64,000 bases of DNA, from contig NZ_CP113088.1 of the NCBI RefSeq assembly GCF_026625145.1, forward strand, positions 1,240,001 through 1,304,000, written 5' to 3'. Within the stretch, counting starts at the first letter, position 1. Each line of letters begins with the position of its first letter. This document shows, in pieces, positions 30,811-40,521 of the stretch. Source of the stretch: Lacinutrix neustonica (GTDB taxonomy: Bacteria; Bacteroidota; Bacteroidia; Flavobacteriales; Flavobacteriaceae). A program made the translations under genes and the position numbers. The notes under the pieces were generated by a model. That model was not told where the DNA came from, ran no database searches, and was given only the letters and a program-made list of their open reading frames with translations.

Positions 30811-31170
30811 ATGATATTTCCTTGGCATCTTTACTTAATGGCTGTAATCTATATTTTTGCAGGCATTATGCACTTTATAAAACCAAAAGCCTATTTGCGC
30901 ATTATGCCACGGTATCTGCCAAATCATAAACTACTAGTAAAACTGAGTGGTATCGCCGAAATTATGTTGGGTATAGGCTTATGTATTCCCTTATTAAAAG
31001 ACTTTTCCGTTTACGGTATTATCTTGATGCTCCTGTTTTTTTTAATGGTACATGTTTATATGTTAACCGGAGAGAAAGCTTCCGCTGGTATACCAAAGTG
31101 GATCCTGCTTTTGCGTATACCTTTGCAATTTGGTTTAATGTACTGGGCGTATTGGTATCTTAAATTGTAA
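30811..31170 (+). CDS. DoxX-like small membrane protein
   Basis: 119 residues with four membrane helices (LYLMAVIYIFAGIMHFIKP, LVKLSGIAEIMLGIGLCIP and two more). The FIKPKAYLRIMP segment and the four-helix layout match DoxX/MauE-like proteins. The biological role is unknown. It is divergent from the dipeptidase and followed after six bases by alkB. Confidence 0.8.
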   Translation: MIFPWHLYLMAVIYIFAGIMHFIKPKAYLRIMPRYLPNHKLLVKLSGIAEIMLGIGLCIPLLKDFSVYGIILMLLFFLMVHVYMLTGEKASAGIPKWILLLRIPLQFGLMYWAYWYLKL

Positions 31171-31176
31171 CCCATC

Positions 31177-31773
31177 ATGTTATTTCCTTCTGAAGAAATA
31201 AAATTAAACTTACCAGATGCTGAGATTAGTTATTTCCCTAATTTCTTTTCTATAGAACAGGCCCTTGAATATTTTGAAAATATCTTAAAGCATACCAACT
31301 GGCAACAGGACGACATAACTATTTTTGGAAAAACACATCAACAGCCAAGACTAACAGCCCTCTTTGCAAATAACAAAAAACCTTATAGTTATTCAAACAT
31401 CACTATGTATCCCAATGTATTCTCTGAAGATTTGTTGGCGATAAAACAAAAAATAGAAACCGTTACTGAAACGCGTTTTACCACCTGTTTGGCAAATTTG
31501 TATCGCACTGGCCAAGATAGTAACGGTTGGCATGCCGATAACGAGAAAGCGTTAGGAAAAAATCCTATTATTGCTTCTGTGAGTTTTGGCGGGTGCAGAA
31601 CTTTTCATTTAAAACACAAAACAAACAAATCACTCAAGCATAAAATGTTATTAGAAGCTGGTAGTCTATTGCTTATGAAAGGGGAGACACAACACCATTG
31701 GTTACATCAAATAGCAAAAACAAAAAAAAACGTACAACCTAGAATTAACCTTACTTTCAGAGTGATTAAATAA
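31177..31773 (+). CDS. AlkB-type 2-oxoglutarate/Fe(II) dioxygenase
   Basis: 198 residues. It oxidatively removes alkyl groups from nucleic-acid bases. Iron ligands are in WHADNEKALG (HxD) and HHWLHQIAK (distal His); the 2-oxoglutarate-binding arginines are in RINLTFR. VSFGGCRTFHLKHK and LYRTGQDSNGWHAD match the ALKBH/AlkB-like bacterial group. It is probably cotranscribed with the DoxX-like gene and ends at a strong terminator. Confidence 0.92.
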   Translation: MLFPSEEIKLNLPDAEISYFPNFFSIEQALEYFENILKHTNWQQDDITIFGKTHQQPRLTALFANNKKPYSYSNITMYPNVFSEDLLAIKQKIETVTETRFTTCLANLYRTGQDSNGWHADNEKALGKNPIIASVSFGGCRTFHLKHKTNKSLKHKMLLEAGSLLLMKGETQHHWLHQIAKTKKNVQPRINLTFRVIK

Positions 31774-31784
31774 CAATTAAACAC

Positions 31785-31815
31785 AAAAAAACCGAAGTCC
31801 CTCAACTTCGGTTTT
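31785..31815 (+). terminator. Intrinsic terminator after alkB
   Basis: AAAACCGAAGT pairs with ACTTCGGTTTT around CCCTCA, 12 bases after the stop. Confidence 0.85.
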
Positions 31816-32162
31816 CCGCTATTTGCAATTATATGTTTTTCGTAGATTTAGGGTCTCTATATCAACTAAAAGCGCTGCAAATATTAATTAATTAATCCAT
31901 TGAACTAAAAGTATGAATTCTAGTACACTTCAAATGTAGGGTAGAAATTCGAATTTGGACGTTTAAGAGTATGTTATTTCGATGAAATACATGAAATTTT
32001 AACAAGTTCAGATTAAAAACACAGATTAACCGATGAAATACGACATTTATAAAAAATTAAGTAAACTCTGTTTTATCCCAAAACAATTAAAGTAAATTTG
32101 TGTATAATTGTTCTCTTTGGCATCCCATTTGTAACTATATTGTTTTATACAACATTCAAATT
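31816..32162 (+). promoter_or_regulatory. Intergenic region holding a promoter for the downstream hydrolase
   Basis: About 350 bases without a gene. TAAATTTG at 32093-32100 matches the TAnnTTTG -7 consensus and would give a leader of roughly 55 bases before ATG 32163. An 11-base sequence, CGATGAAATAC, occurs twice (about 31979 and 32031) and could be an operator, but that is speculative. Otherwise nothing recognisable. Confidence 0.5.
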
Positions 32163-33089
32163 ATGAAAATGAAACTGTTTTTATTTATTTTAATTGGTAG
32201 TATCCATTTGGTTTTTTCTCAAGAAAAAAACTTTTCTTCACAAGATGTTTCTGTAAATAAATTCATCGATGGAACCCTACTCTCCCCTAATGCTATAAGA
32301 AAACCTCATTTGGTTATAATAATTGCTGGTTCAGGCCCAACAGATAGAGATGGGAATCAAAATTTTTTAAAAGGAAATGCGCTTAAGAAATTGGCAGAAG
32401 GACTCTCCAATAGAAACATTGCTACCTTTAGATACGACAAGCGCATTGTTAAACAAATACGAAAAGGCAACGTAGATAAAAACATTCAGTTTGATGATTT
32501 TGTAACCGATGCAGTTTCAGTGATTGACTATTTTAAAGCACTCGAAACATTTAATAAAATTTATGTTATGGGACATAGTCAAGGGAGCTTAGTAGGCATG
32601 CTAGCCGCGAAAAACAAAGCCAATGGTTTTATTTCATTAGCAGGAGCTGGTCAATCTATCGATCAAGTAATTATAGAACAGGTTGAAAAAACAGCTCCTA
32701 TGCTTACTGAAGATACAAAACGTGTTTTTAAAATACTAGCAGAAGGAAAAACAACGAATGACTTCCCACCTGCTCTAGCTTCTATTTTTAATATAGAGAT
32801 TCAACCTTTTATTTCCAATTGGATGTTTTATAAACCTCAAGAGGAAATAAAAAAACTCGACATGCCCATTCTCATTATTAATGGCACTAAAGATTTACAA
32901 GTTTCTGAGGCTGAAGCACAACTTCTAAAAGAGGCGGCACCAAAAGCTACGTTAAAAATCATTGAAAACATGAACCATGTTTTAGTGCCAATAGAAGGTG
33001 ATGATTTAGAGAACTCGAAATCTTATAATGAATCTTCAAGAGCCCTTTCTTTCGATTTGTTTGATAGTATTATCGACTTCATAAAATAA
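32163..33089 (+). CDS. Secreted alpha/beta hydrolase
   Basis: 308 residues from ATG 32163. The next ATG, at 32169, is an alternative; the longer upstream frame adds only non-signal sequence. A signal peptide (LFLFILIGSIHLVFSQ) precedes an alpha/beta hydrolase fold: oxyanion-hole region IIAGSGPTDRDGN, nucleophile elbow MGHSQGSLVGM, acid in NGTKDLQVSE and His in ENMNHVLVP. Probably a periplasmic esterase or acyl hydrolase; substrate unknown. Intact. Confidence 0.85.
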   Translation: MKMKLFLFILIGSIHLVFSQEKNFSSQDVSVNKFIDGTLLSPNAIRKPHLVIIIAGSGPTDRDGNQNFLKGNALKKLAEGLSNRNIATFRYDKRIVKQIRKGNVDKNIQFDDFVTDAVSVIDYFKALETFNKIYVMGHSQGSLVGMLAAKNKANGFISLAGAGQSIDQVIIEQVEKTAPMLTEDTKRVFKILAEGKTTNDFPPALASIFNIEIQPFISNWMFYKPQEEIKKLDMPILIINGTKDLQVSEAEAQLLKEAAPKATLKIIENMNHVLVPIEGDDLENSKSYNESSRALSFDLFDSIIDFIK

Positions 33090-33220
33090 AAAGTCATTAA
33101 TTTGACATTTTTTCTGTTTGAAATGCACTAAAATTCGTGATGCTTTTTATACCCTGTACTCAAAATGAACTATGAATGCCTTTTAACTCCCCAAATGGTT
33201 TCAAAAAGTCTCCTATAACA

Positions 33221-33366
33221 GAAAAAGCACCTCTAAAAGAGATGCTTTTTCATACTAACCAACCAAAAATATGATAATTATTACTCCTAGTTTAAGGTAA
33301 CCACACCTTAAAATGATCAACGTCAATAATTATATAAAGTATATTTCAATTAACGTGCCAAACTTA
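33221..33366 (-). ncRNA. Candidate structured small RNA, copy 1
   Basis: About 146 bases with a hairpin ending in a T run (AAAAAGCATCTC / AGAGGTGCTTTTT on the minus strand), a second hairpin with an eight-base stem (TTTAAGGT / ACCTTAAA) and a six-base loop, and a longer stem around it. Copy 2 at 33442-33587 has the same architecture with compensatory changes in every stem and identical loop and linker sequence. The first hairpin has a G-U pair only if read on the minus strand (C-A mismatch on plus), which fixes the likely orientation and makes it a 3' intrinsic terminator. On the minus strand TAAGTTTG near the 5' end resembles the -7 promoter consensus. Confidence 0.55.
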
Positions 33367-33441
33367 GCTATCGTATTATACTAGTATGTTTTTGAGAAAT
33401 ATTTAACGTTTACAACTTCTATTACCAAACCGTCATGAATA

Positions 33442-33587
33442 GAAAAAGCATTCCTAGAGGAATGCTTTTTCTTACTAACCAACCAAAAATATTGTAATTA
33501 CTACTCGTTTTCTAAAGTAACCACACTTTAAAAAAGTCACTGTAAGTAATTACTATTATAAATATTCAATTAGTGTGCCAAACTTTA
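33442..33587 (-). ncRNA. Candidate structured small RNA, copy 2
   Basis: The second unit of a 221-base tandem repeat of the element at 33221. Hairpins: AGCATTCC / GGAATGCT with a flanking T run, and TAAAGT / ACTTTA with the same six-base loop (AACCAC on the plus strand). Outer strands GTAATTACTAC and GTAAGTAATTAC pair with one bulge. Stem bases differ from copy 1 in a pairing-preserving way, while the segments TACTAACCAACCAAAAATAT-like and GTGCCAAACTT stay constant. It lies just upstream of the DUF819 gene on the opposite strand, so an alternative reading is a plus-strand leader element. Confidence 0.55.
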
Positions 33588-33647
33588 TTTTCTGTTTTTT
33601 TTTATCCTGTTTTAAATCCTTATTTTGCACGAACTAAATTAAAAAAA

Positions 33648-34958
33648 ATGAATACAGCTCCTTTATTTACCAATGATACTATCATTTTTGGTGTTTTGAT
33701 GATAAGCTTAGGGTTTATATTTTATACCGAATCACTAAAAGGTGGTTTTTGGGAAAAATTTTACAAAATTGTACCTGGTCTCTTTATGGCATATATGCTC
33801 CCAGCTTTGTTTACAACCATTGGTTTGATTGCTCCGGAATGGGAATTTCTAAATGATGCAGGAGAAACCGTTAAGGGAAAATCAAACCTCTATTTTGTGG
33901 CCAGTCGTTATCTATTACCTGCTGCATTAGTTCTAATGACATTAAGTATTAACTTGAAAGCCGTATTTAATTTAGGTTGGAGAGCTTTGGTGATGTTTTT
34001 TACAGGAACCATTGGAATTATTATTGGGGGTCCCATTGCCATATTATTAATTTCTATGGTATCTCCACAAACTGTAGGAGGTGCAGGACCGGATGCCGTA
34101 TGGAGAGGCCTATCAACCTTAGCTGGAAGCTGGATAGGTGGCGGTGCCAACCAAACGGCTATGTTAGAAATATTCGGCTATAATCAAGCAAAATATGGCA
34201 CAATGGTATTTGTAGACATTGTGGTAGCCAATGTGTGGATGGCGATTTTACTTATTGGGATTGGAAAATCTGATCGCATTAATAAATGGCTGAAAGCCGA
34301 TAACTCCTCAATAGTAGCGTTGAAAGAGAAGGTTTCAAAATTTTCGGCTAAAATAGAACGGAATCCCTCGCTAACAGACTTAATGATTATTGCTGCTATT
34401 GCCTTTGGATCAGTTGGCCTTGCGCATTTAGGGGCCGATTTCTTAGCGCCTTTTTTCGATCGGGTAGTTTCTAATATAGAATCCCCAACGACTAAAAACA
34501 TATTCACCTTTCTTGGTTCTAAATTCTTTTGGATGATTAGTATTGCGACGATTATTGCTATACTACTATCGTTTACCAAAGCAAAAAATTACGAAGGTGC
34601 TGGGGCTAGCAAATATGGAAGTGTGTTTATTTATATCCTAGTCGCATCCATTGGTATGAAAATGGATTTAGCCCTTATTTTCGATAATGTGGGTCTCATC
34701 GCTGTAGGGGTCATTTGGATGTCCATACATGCTTTACTTCTAATTTTTGTTGCTAAGCTCATCAAGGCACCCTATTTTTTCTTAGCCGTAGGCAGTCAGG
34801 CTAATGTTGGTGGTGCGGCGTCGGCCCCTATAGTGGCATCGGCTTTTCATCCTTCTTTAGCTACAGTTGGTGTATTATTAGCGGTATTTGGCTATGCTGT
34901 TGGTACCATAGCCGCCATAGGGTGCACAATTTTAATGGAATTAGCGGCTGCCGGCTAG
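33648..34958 (+). CDS. DUF819 family membrane transporter
   Basis: 436 residues from ATG 33648 (MNTAPLFTNDTIIFG); the frame extends upstream but that part contains no plausible start context. About ten membrane helices and glycine-rich re-entrant motifs (LAGSWIGGGANQTAMLEIFG; ANVGGAASAPIVASAFHPS) match DUF819/YjcL-like putative transporters. The two GG(G)A motifs in opposite halves suggest an inverted-repeat carrier fold. Substrate unknown. Intact. Confidence 0.88.
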   Translation: MNTAPLFTNDTIIFGVLMISLGFIFYTESLKGGFWEKFYKIVPGLFMAYMLPALFTTIGLIAPEWEFLNDAGETVKGKSNLYFVASRYLLPAALVLMTLSINLKAVFNLGWRALVMFFTGTIGIIIGGPIAILLISMVSPQTVGGAGPDAVWRGLSTLAGSWIGGGANQTAMLEIFGYNQAKYGTMVFVDIVVANVWMAILLIGIGKSDRINKWLKADNSSIVALKEKVSKFSAKIERNPSLTDLMIIAAIAFGSVGLAHLGADFLAPFFDRVVSNIESPTTKNIFTFLGSKFFWMISIATIIAILLSFTKAKNYEGAGASKYGSVFIYILVASIGMKMDLALIFDNVGLIAVGVIWMSIHALLLIFVAKLIKAPYFFLAVGSQANVGGAASAPIVASAFHPSLATVGVLLAVFGYAVGTIAAIGCTILMELAAAG

Positions 34959-35010
34959 TATTTAATGAATTTTTATAGCATATTTGCGCTCTTAAAATCA
35001 AACAACACTC

Positions 35011-35715
35011 ATGCAAAAATTATTAGTATTAACCTGTTTATGTCTTCTGTTTTCTTGTGGAAATGAGACGTCATCAGACAAACTTATTGTAAAAGGCAAC
35101 ATTAAAGGCTTAAAAAAAGGAACCGTCTATTTAAAGAAAGCGAAAGATAGCTTATTAATAACCGTCGATTCTTTAAAAATAGATGGACAGTCACATTTTG
35201 AATTAGAAAGTGATATTACAGAGCGTGAACTTTTCTATCTATATCTTGATAAAAACGATAACGATAAGGGTCGGATTTCATTTTTTGGTAACAAAGGCAT
35301 CACAGAAATTAGCACAACACTAAAGAACTTTGTTTTTGATGCAAAAGTGACTGGTTCTAAACAGCAAGCAGTTCTAAATGAGTACAGAGAAGTATTATCT
35401 AAATTCAATAATCAGAATTTAGATTTAATTCAAGAAAATTTTAACGCGTCAAAAGCTCAGGATACTGCTTTAATACTAAAAACTGAAAAAGCCTATAAAA
35501 GCTTAGAAAGGCGAAAATATCTATATAGTGTTAATTTTGCGATTAATAATAAAGATAATGAAGTGGCTCCATATATCGCTTTAACCGAATTATATAATGC
35601 AAATATTAAGCTCTTAGACACGGTAAACAATTCGTTGACACCTAACATTAAAGAATCTCTTTACGGCAAAGCACTGCAACGCTTCGTTGATAGAATAAAG
35701 CAAGAAGAACAATAA
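35011..35715 (+). CDS. DUF4369-containing lipoprotein
   Basis: 234 residues. A lipoprotein signal (LLVLTCLCLLFSC, lipid Cys at about 16) is followed by a DUF4369-like beta domain (KLIVKGNIKGLKKGTVYLKK, DSLLITVDSLKIDGQ) and a helical C-terminal part. DUF4369 domains often precede thioredoxin-like domains in Bacteroidetes, but no CxxC is present here. Probably anchored in the outer membrane; role unknown. Confidence 0.8.
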   Translation: MQKLLVLTCLCLLFSCGNETSSDKLIVKGNIKGLKKGTVYLKKAKDSLLITVDSLKIDGQSHFELESDITERELFYLYLDKNDNDKGRISFFGNKGITEISTTLKNFVFDAKVTGSKQQAVLNEYREVLSKFNNQNLDLIQENFNASKAQDTALILKTEKAYKSLERRKYLYSVNFAINNKDNEVAPYIALTELYNANIKLLDTVNNSLTPNIKESLYGKALQRFVDRIKQEEQ

Positions 35716-35747
35716 TATTAGTGCAGCTCTTTATTTTGTAAAACATC

Positions 35748-35776
35748 AAGCCTTTCTTTTTAGAAAGGTTTTTTTT
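35748..35776 (+). terminator. Intrinsic terminator after the DUF4369 gene
   Basis: AAGCCTTTC / GAAAGGTTT with a short T-rich loop, followed by a T run. Confidence 0.75.
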
Positions 35777-35797
35777 ATTTCAAATAATGACATAAAA

Positions 35798-35826
35798 AAA
35801 CTCCAATCAAAACATGATTGGAGTTT
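35798..35826 (-). terminator. Intrinsic terminator of tRNA-Thr
   Basis: AAACTCCAATC / GATTGGAGTTT. On the minus strand it ends in seven T and starts six bases after the tRNA 3' end. Confidence 0.8.
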
Positions 35827-35831
35827 GTTAG

Positions 35832-35905
35832 AGCCGATGGAGGGACTCGAACCCACGACCTGCTGATTACAAATCAGCTGCTCTAGCCAGCTGAGCTACA
35901 TCGGC
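35832..35905 (-). tRNA. tRNA-Thr (TGT)
   Basis: A full cloverleaf on the minus strand: acceptor GCCGATG / CATCGGC, D arm AGCTCAGCTGGCTAGAGC, anticodon stem CTGAT/ATCAG around loop with TGT, T arm with GGTTCGAGTCC. It reads ACA codons. Sequence identical to the copy at 54417-54490. Confidence 0.95.
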
Positions 35906-35962
35906 GAAACGAGTGCAAATATAAATTTCAATTTCATATCTACAAACATTTTTTTAAAAATT

Positions 35963-36229
35963 TTAAAGCTTATTTATTCTTTCGATAAGTTCACGTCCTT
36001 TAGTCTCTAGTTCTGAGCTAATTGACTTAAAGTGTGCTTTTTTATTTTCTTTAGGATTAGCATTAACTCTTGCTATTAAGTCATCAAACGTTGCAATTGC
36101 ATCATCAATGATTTTCTCACTTTCTTTTGTGTCTTTAGAGGAATTTGAGTATTCCCAAACGTAAACTGCTTCAATAATGTCACCTAAAACATAATTAATG
36201 TCTTTTTTTAGGTCTCTTTTATTTGCCAT
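35963..36229 (-). CDS. Hypothetical helical protein, 88 residues
   Basis: A soluble, highly charged, all-helical protein (KRDLKKDINYVLGDIIEAVY, DAIATFDDLIARVNANPK, ISSELETKGRELIERINKL). No domain recognised; the heptad-like Leu/Ile spacing suggests a helical bundle. It lies between tRNA-Thr and manA on the minus strand, 27 bases after manA, so it may share that transcript. A homologue search by structure would be the way to place it. Confidence 0.65.
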   Translation of the reverse strand: MANKRDLKKDINYVLGDIIEAVYVWEYSNSSKDTKESEKIIDDAIATFDDLIARVNANPKENKKAHFKSISSELETKGRELIERINKL

Positions 36230-36256
36230 AATAATAAAATTTAATTTTGCGCAAAA

Positions 36257-37230
36257 TTAAACATAAACTTCTAATAACGTTGCTTTTTTCGCACTAATTT
36301 CATAGGCCTTGAAACACGCTGGGATTAGTACCGTTTCTCCCTTCAAGAGTGTTTCTCTATGGTTATCTACTTTTATAGTAGCTTCTCCATCAACACATAG
36401 ATAAACCATAAAAGAATCGAATCTATTTTCCTTGTATAGTGTTTTATTACTTACTGCTAAATGATTCGTTGTAAAGTAAGCACAACTTACCATGTTATTA
36501 GCCTCATTTTCTGTCTGTGAATAGCGCACTCTAAAATCATCATCCATATTAAAATTGATGGCATCTAAAGCTAAATCATTATGTAAATCACGTGCATTAC
36601 CGTCGCTATCTTTTCTATCCCAATCATAAATACGGTAGGTTATATCACTGGTTTGTTGTATTTCAGCTAACAGTACTCCTGCTCCTATAGCATGTATACG
36701 TCCCACTTCAATAAAATAGGCATCACCTGGCTTTACTTTTTCAAAATTTAATATCTCAGGGAGTGTTTTCTCTTTTAAATGTTTTAAATAAATTTCAGGC
36801 GTCATTTTTTGATTAAACCCGACGATAAGTTTGGCATCGTGGTCTGCTTGCATAACGTACCACATTTCTGTTTTTCCGTAAGAATCATGGCGTTCGGCAG
36901 CCAAGGTATCATTAGGGTGTAACTGAATAGATAAATTTTCTTTAGCATCAATAAATTTAATGAGCAGCGGGAATGTATTACCAAAAATTTCATGGTTCCT
37001 TTTACCAATTAACTCTGATTCGAAGGATTCTAATAAAAATTTAAGTGATTTGTTTTTATGGGCTCCATTTGCAACCAGTGAGATATCTCCTTCAACATCA
37101 CTAATTTCCCAACTTTCTCCAACTGCAAAAGAATCACTCTCTTTATTCAATAATGACTGTAGTTTCCTACCTCCCGCATTTTATCTTTTAGGATGGGCTT
37201 AAACTTTAATGGATAGAGGTTATGAGTCAT
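36257..37230 (-). CDS. manA: Class I mannose-6-phosphate isomerase, one frameshift
   Basis: A repaired length of 324 residues. ManA interconverts mannose 6-phosphate and fructose 6-phosphate with zinc. The N-terminus THNLYPLKFKPILKD from ATG 37230 is in a different frame from the remainder (KESDSFAVGESWEISDVEG, LSIQLHPND, GKTEMWYV, GRIHAIGAGVLLAEIQQTSD). The junction at 37175-37178 is one base short, and the conserved Trp-Gly-Gly (usually IWGG) is garbled there into GCGGG. The same garbling type (TCTGG to TGCG) is seen in the M4 peptidase gene. The stop of queD lies two bases upstream, on the same strand. Confidence 0.92.
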
Positions 37231-37231
37231 A

Positions 37232-37642
37232 CTATTTTCCTGAATAGCTTACAAAATTGCGAGGTGTTTCATAAAGCGTCACTTCTAAATCAAGTTTTGA
37301 ATCTAATTTGGATTTAATTTTTTGATATATAATGACTACAATGTTTTCTGCTGTTGGATTCAGGTCTCTAAACTCCGGAACATCTAAATTTAAATTTTTA
37401 TGATCGAAAGCGTCTTCAATTTCGGTTTTAATAATCTCTTTTAAAACCTTTACATCAACTACATAACCCGTTTCTTGATCTATTTCTCCAGTTACACTGG
37501 CTATCAACTCGTAATTGTGACCATGAAAGTTAGGATTATTACACTTTCCAAAAATGGCATCATTTTTCTCCGAACTCCAATCCTTCCTATATAATCTATG
37601 GGCGGCATTAAAATGTGCCCTTCTACTTACAGTAACCTTCAT
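37232..37642 (-). CDS. queD: 6-carboxytetrahydropterin synthase family protein
   Basis: 136 residues of the QueD/PTPS family, which converts 7,8-dihydroneopterin triphosphate to 6-carboxytetrahydropterin on the way to queuosine. Zinc ligands are in HFNAAHRL and HGHNYEL; CNNPNFHGHNYE holds the catalytic Cys; FDHKNLN and the C-terminal YETPRNFVSY are conserved. It lies one base from manA and is likely cotranscribed. Intact. Confidence 0.92.
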   Translation of the reverse strand: MKVTVSRRAHFNAAHRLYRKDWSSEKNDAIFGKCNNPNFHGHNYELIASVTGEIDQETGYVVDVKVLKEIIKTEIEDAFDHKNLNLDVPEFRDLNPTAENIVVIIYQKIKSKLDSKLDLEVTLYETPRNFVSYSGK

Positions 37643-37703
37643 ACCTCTCTACTTATTGTTTTAATAATTACCTAAAACCGCTTTACCTTCTCGTTTGAAA
37701 TCC

Positions 37704-38249
37704 TCATTTTTTTGTTTCAAAAGAGACATCGGTAATATTTATAAACTGATAAAACTTATCAAAGATAATTTTAAACCAGGCGGTGTATAAATCCGGTTGC
37801 TTTTTAATATCTGTTTTTACAGCCTCTAAGGACATCCATTTCCATGCTTCGACCTCTGTTTTGTTTATATTGGGTTCTGCATTAAAATACCCCACCATGA
37901 TATGATCTAATTCATGTTCGGTTAACCCATTGTCAAAAGGTGCTTTGTAAATAAACGACATCTTTTCGGTTAGAGGGGTTACAAAACCCATCTCTTCCAT
38001 TAAACGTCTTTTACCAGCTTCTAAATTACTTTCTCCTTCTCTTTGATGACTGCAGCAGGTATTGGTCCATAAACCAGGGGAATGGTACTTACTCAAAGCG
38101 CGTTGTTGAAGCATGAGTTCATTCTTTTCATTAAAAACAAATACAGAAAACGCACGATGCAACAGTGCTTTCTCATGGGCTTCCATTTTTGGCATTAAGC
38201 CTATTTGCTCGTCTTTTTCGTTTACTAGAATTACTTTTTCTTCTGTCAT
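37704..38249 (-). CDS. idi: Isopentenyl-diphosphate delta-isomerase, type I
   Basis: 181 residues from ATG 38249; a longer upstream reading is discarded because family proteins begin at MTEEKVILVNEKDEQIG. Idi interconverts IPP and DMAPP. The Nudix-like core shows LWTNTCCSHQREGES with catalytic Cys, EAGKRRLMEEMGF, and FIYKAPFDNGLTEHELDHIMVG with metal and substrate residues. It sits 62 bases before queD on the same strand. Intact. Confidence 0.94.
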   Translation of the reverse strand: MTEEKVILVNEKDEQIGLMPKMEAHEKALLHRAFSVFVFNEKNELMLQQRALSKYHSPGLWTNTCCSHQREGESNLEAGKRRLMEEMGFVTPLTEKMSFIYKAPFDNGLTEHELDHIMVGYFNAEPNINKTEVEAWKWMSLEAVKTDIKKQPDLYTAWFKIIFDKFYQFINITDVSFETKK

Positions 38250-38804
38250 TTTCTTAATTGAGGAACACAAATTTACAAAATAGAGGAAAGAATCTCTTCG
38301 TTTTATGTTTATTTTAATACTCGTAAAAGTATTACCAATAGCAATAGCAATCCTTATAGAATGAGTGCGCTTGATATTATTTAATGATTGAGTGCATAAA
38401 AAGACACCCCTTATACTCTCCTGGGATCCCTTTGTTAGCACATCAAGCTGTTAAAACCCACTTGTATAGATGTATAAGTCATAACAGCCTTCTCCAAGAG
38501 TACGTCCATTAGAACACCTCATTTATCGATTAACCCATCCATCTTTATTTGCTGCTACAAGCTATGAGTACGCTTTGTATCACCCAAAACTTTTGTGTCC
38601 CATTGGCTTCGTTGCATTCTAAAAAAACCTCCTACGCTTAAAAACGTACAGTGACAATAAAAACAAAATGAGCATGGCCTACCATTTTGATTTTGAAAAT
38701 AAAATTTGTTATCCACTATTGCCGCATGAATACATAATTAAATACAACTTAACCCTGCGGAATTTTATTCATTTAGAAACATTAAAAGTATATTTGCACA
38801 AATT
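38250..38804. other. Intergenic region between idi and prfC
   Basis: About 555 bases without a convincing gene. A -7 element, TATATTTG at 38789-38796, fits the TAnnTTTG consensus just upstream of prfC. The rest shows no repeat, RNA gene or ORF I would defend. The idi promoter is presumably within the first part. Confidence 0.5.
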
Positions 38805-38810
38805 ATGTTT

Positions 38811-40400
38811 ATGAAGTTTTTAGACGAAATCAAAAGAAGAAGAACCTTTGGTATTATATCGCATCCTGATGCAGGAAAGACGACTTTAACTGAAAAATTA
38901 TTACTATTTGGAGGTGCCATTCAAGAAGCGGGTGCCGTAAAAAGCAATAAAATTAAGAAAGGTGCTACCAGTGATTTTATGGAGATTGAGCGTCAGCGTG
39001 GTATTTCTGTTGCAACCTCGGTACTTGCCTTTGAGTATGACGGAATAAAAATTAATATTCGGATACGCCAGGACACAAAGATTTTGCTGAAGATACCTTT
39101 AGAACATTAACGGCTGTAGACAGTGTTATTGTTGTAATTGATGTGGCGAAAGGTGTGGAAGAGCAAACTGAAAAATTAGTAGAAGTCTGTCGCATGCGCA
39201 ACATTCCAATGATTGTATTCATTAACAAAATGGATCGAGAAGGTAAAGATGCCTTCGAATTATTAGATGAAATTGAACAGAAATTAGGACTCAAAGTAAC
39301 GCCTCTAAGCTTCCCGATTGGTATGGGTTATGATTTTAAAGGGATTTATAATATCCGGGAGAAAAACATCAATTTATTTAGTGGAGATAGCAGGAAAAAC
39401 ATCGAGGAAACCATTGAGATTTCTGATCTCAATTCTAAAGAATTAAATACATTAATTGGTGATAAGGCGGCTGAAACGCTTCGCGAGGAACTAGAACTGG
39501 TAGAAGGTATTTATCCTAAATTTAATAATGAAGCGTACTTGGAGGGGACATTACAGCCTGTCTTTTTTGGTTCAGCCTTAAATAGTTTTGGAGTGCGAGA
39601 ACTCTTAGATTGCTTCGTTGAAATCGCTCCAAAACCAAGAGCAAAAAAGAGCGAAGAGCGTTTAGTAAAACCCGATGAAGATAAATTTACTGGTTTCGTA
39701 TTTAAAATACATGCCAACATGGATCCCAATCACAGAAATCGTTTGGCATTTGTAAAAATTGTCTCTCGGCGAGTTTAAACGCAACACGCCCTATTTACAT
39801 GTAAGACATAATAAAAAAGTAAAATTCTCTAGTCCTAATGCTTTTTTTGCTGAAAAGAAAGAAATAGTAGACATCTCTTATCCTGGAGATATCGTGGGAT
39901 TACAGGATACTGGAACGTTTAAAATTGGAGATACTTTAACCGAAGGAGAAGTCCTTAATTATAAAGGAGTGCCTAGTTTTTCACCGGAACATTTTAGATA
40001 TATTAACAATGCAGATCCATTAAAATCTAAACAATTATTCAAAGGAATTGACCAATTGATGGATGAAGGTGTCGCGCAATTGTTTACACTTGAATTAAAC
40101 GGTAGAAAAGTGATTGGTACTGTAGGCGCTTTACAATATGAGGTGATTCAATACCGATTAGAACATGAATATGGAGCAAAATGTACCTATGAAAATTTAA
40201 ATGTACATAAAGCGTGTTGGGTTGACCCTAAAGATCCAAAAAATGCGGAATACAAAGAGTTTTTAAGGGTAAAGCAACGTTTTCTTGCAAAAGACAAAAG
40301 AAATCAATTGGTATTTTTAGCCGATTCTGCTTTTTCACTACAAATGACGCAGCAAAAATACCCTAGCATTAAATTTCACTATGTTTCGGAGTTTGACTAA
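38811..40400 (+). CDS. prfC: Peptide chain release factor 3, two frameshifts
   Basis: RF3 is a GTPase that recycles RF1/RF2 from the ribosome. Start ATG 38811 ([17 protein letters not shown]), with ATG 38805 an alternative. G1 is [14 protein letters not shown]2 region [15 protein letters not shown]3 after repair [14 protein letters not shown]4 NKMDREGKD. Lesion 1 at 39059-39062: TCGG is seen and TC(N)GG restores INILDTPGHKD. Lesion 2 at 39764-39769: TCTCGG is seen and TCTGG restores [18 protein letters not shown]. The repaired length is 529 residues, the standard size. Divergent from idi. Confidence 0.95.
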
Positions 40401-40521
40401 ACCTCTATTCTAGCCATTTTTTAATACGTCCAGTGTTTTCTATCATGATAATAAAGTGGTGAATTTTAAACATCCGTCTATTTTATAGGAGCTATCTATT
40501 TAAAAATAAAATACCTTAAAT

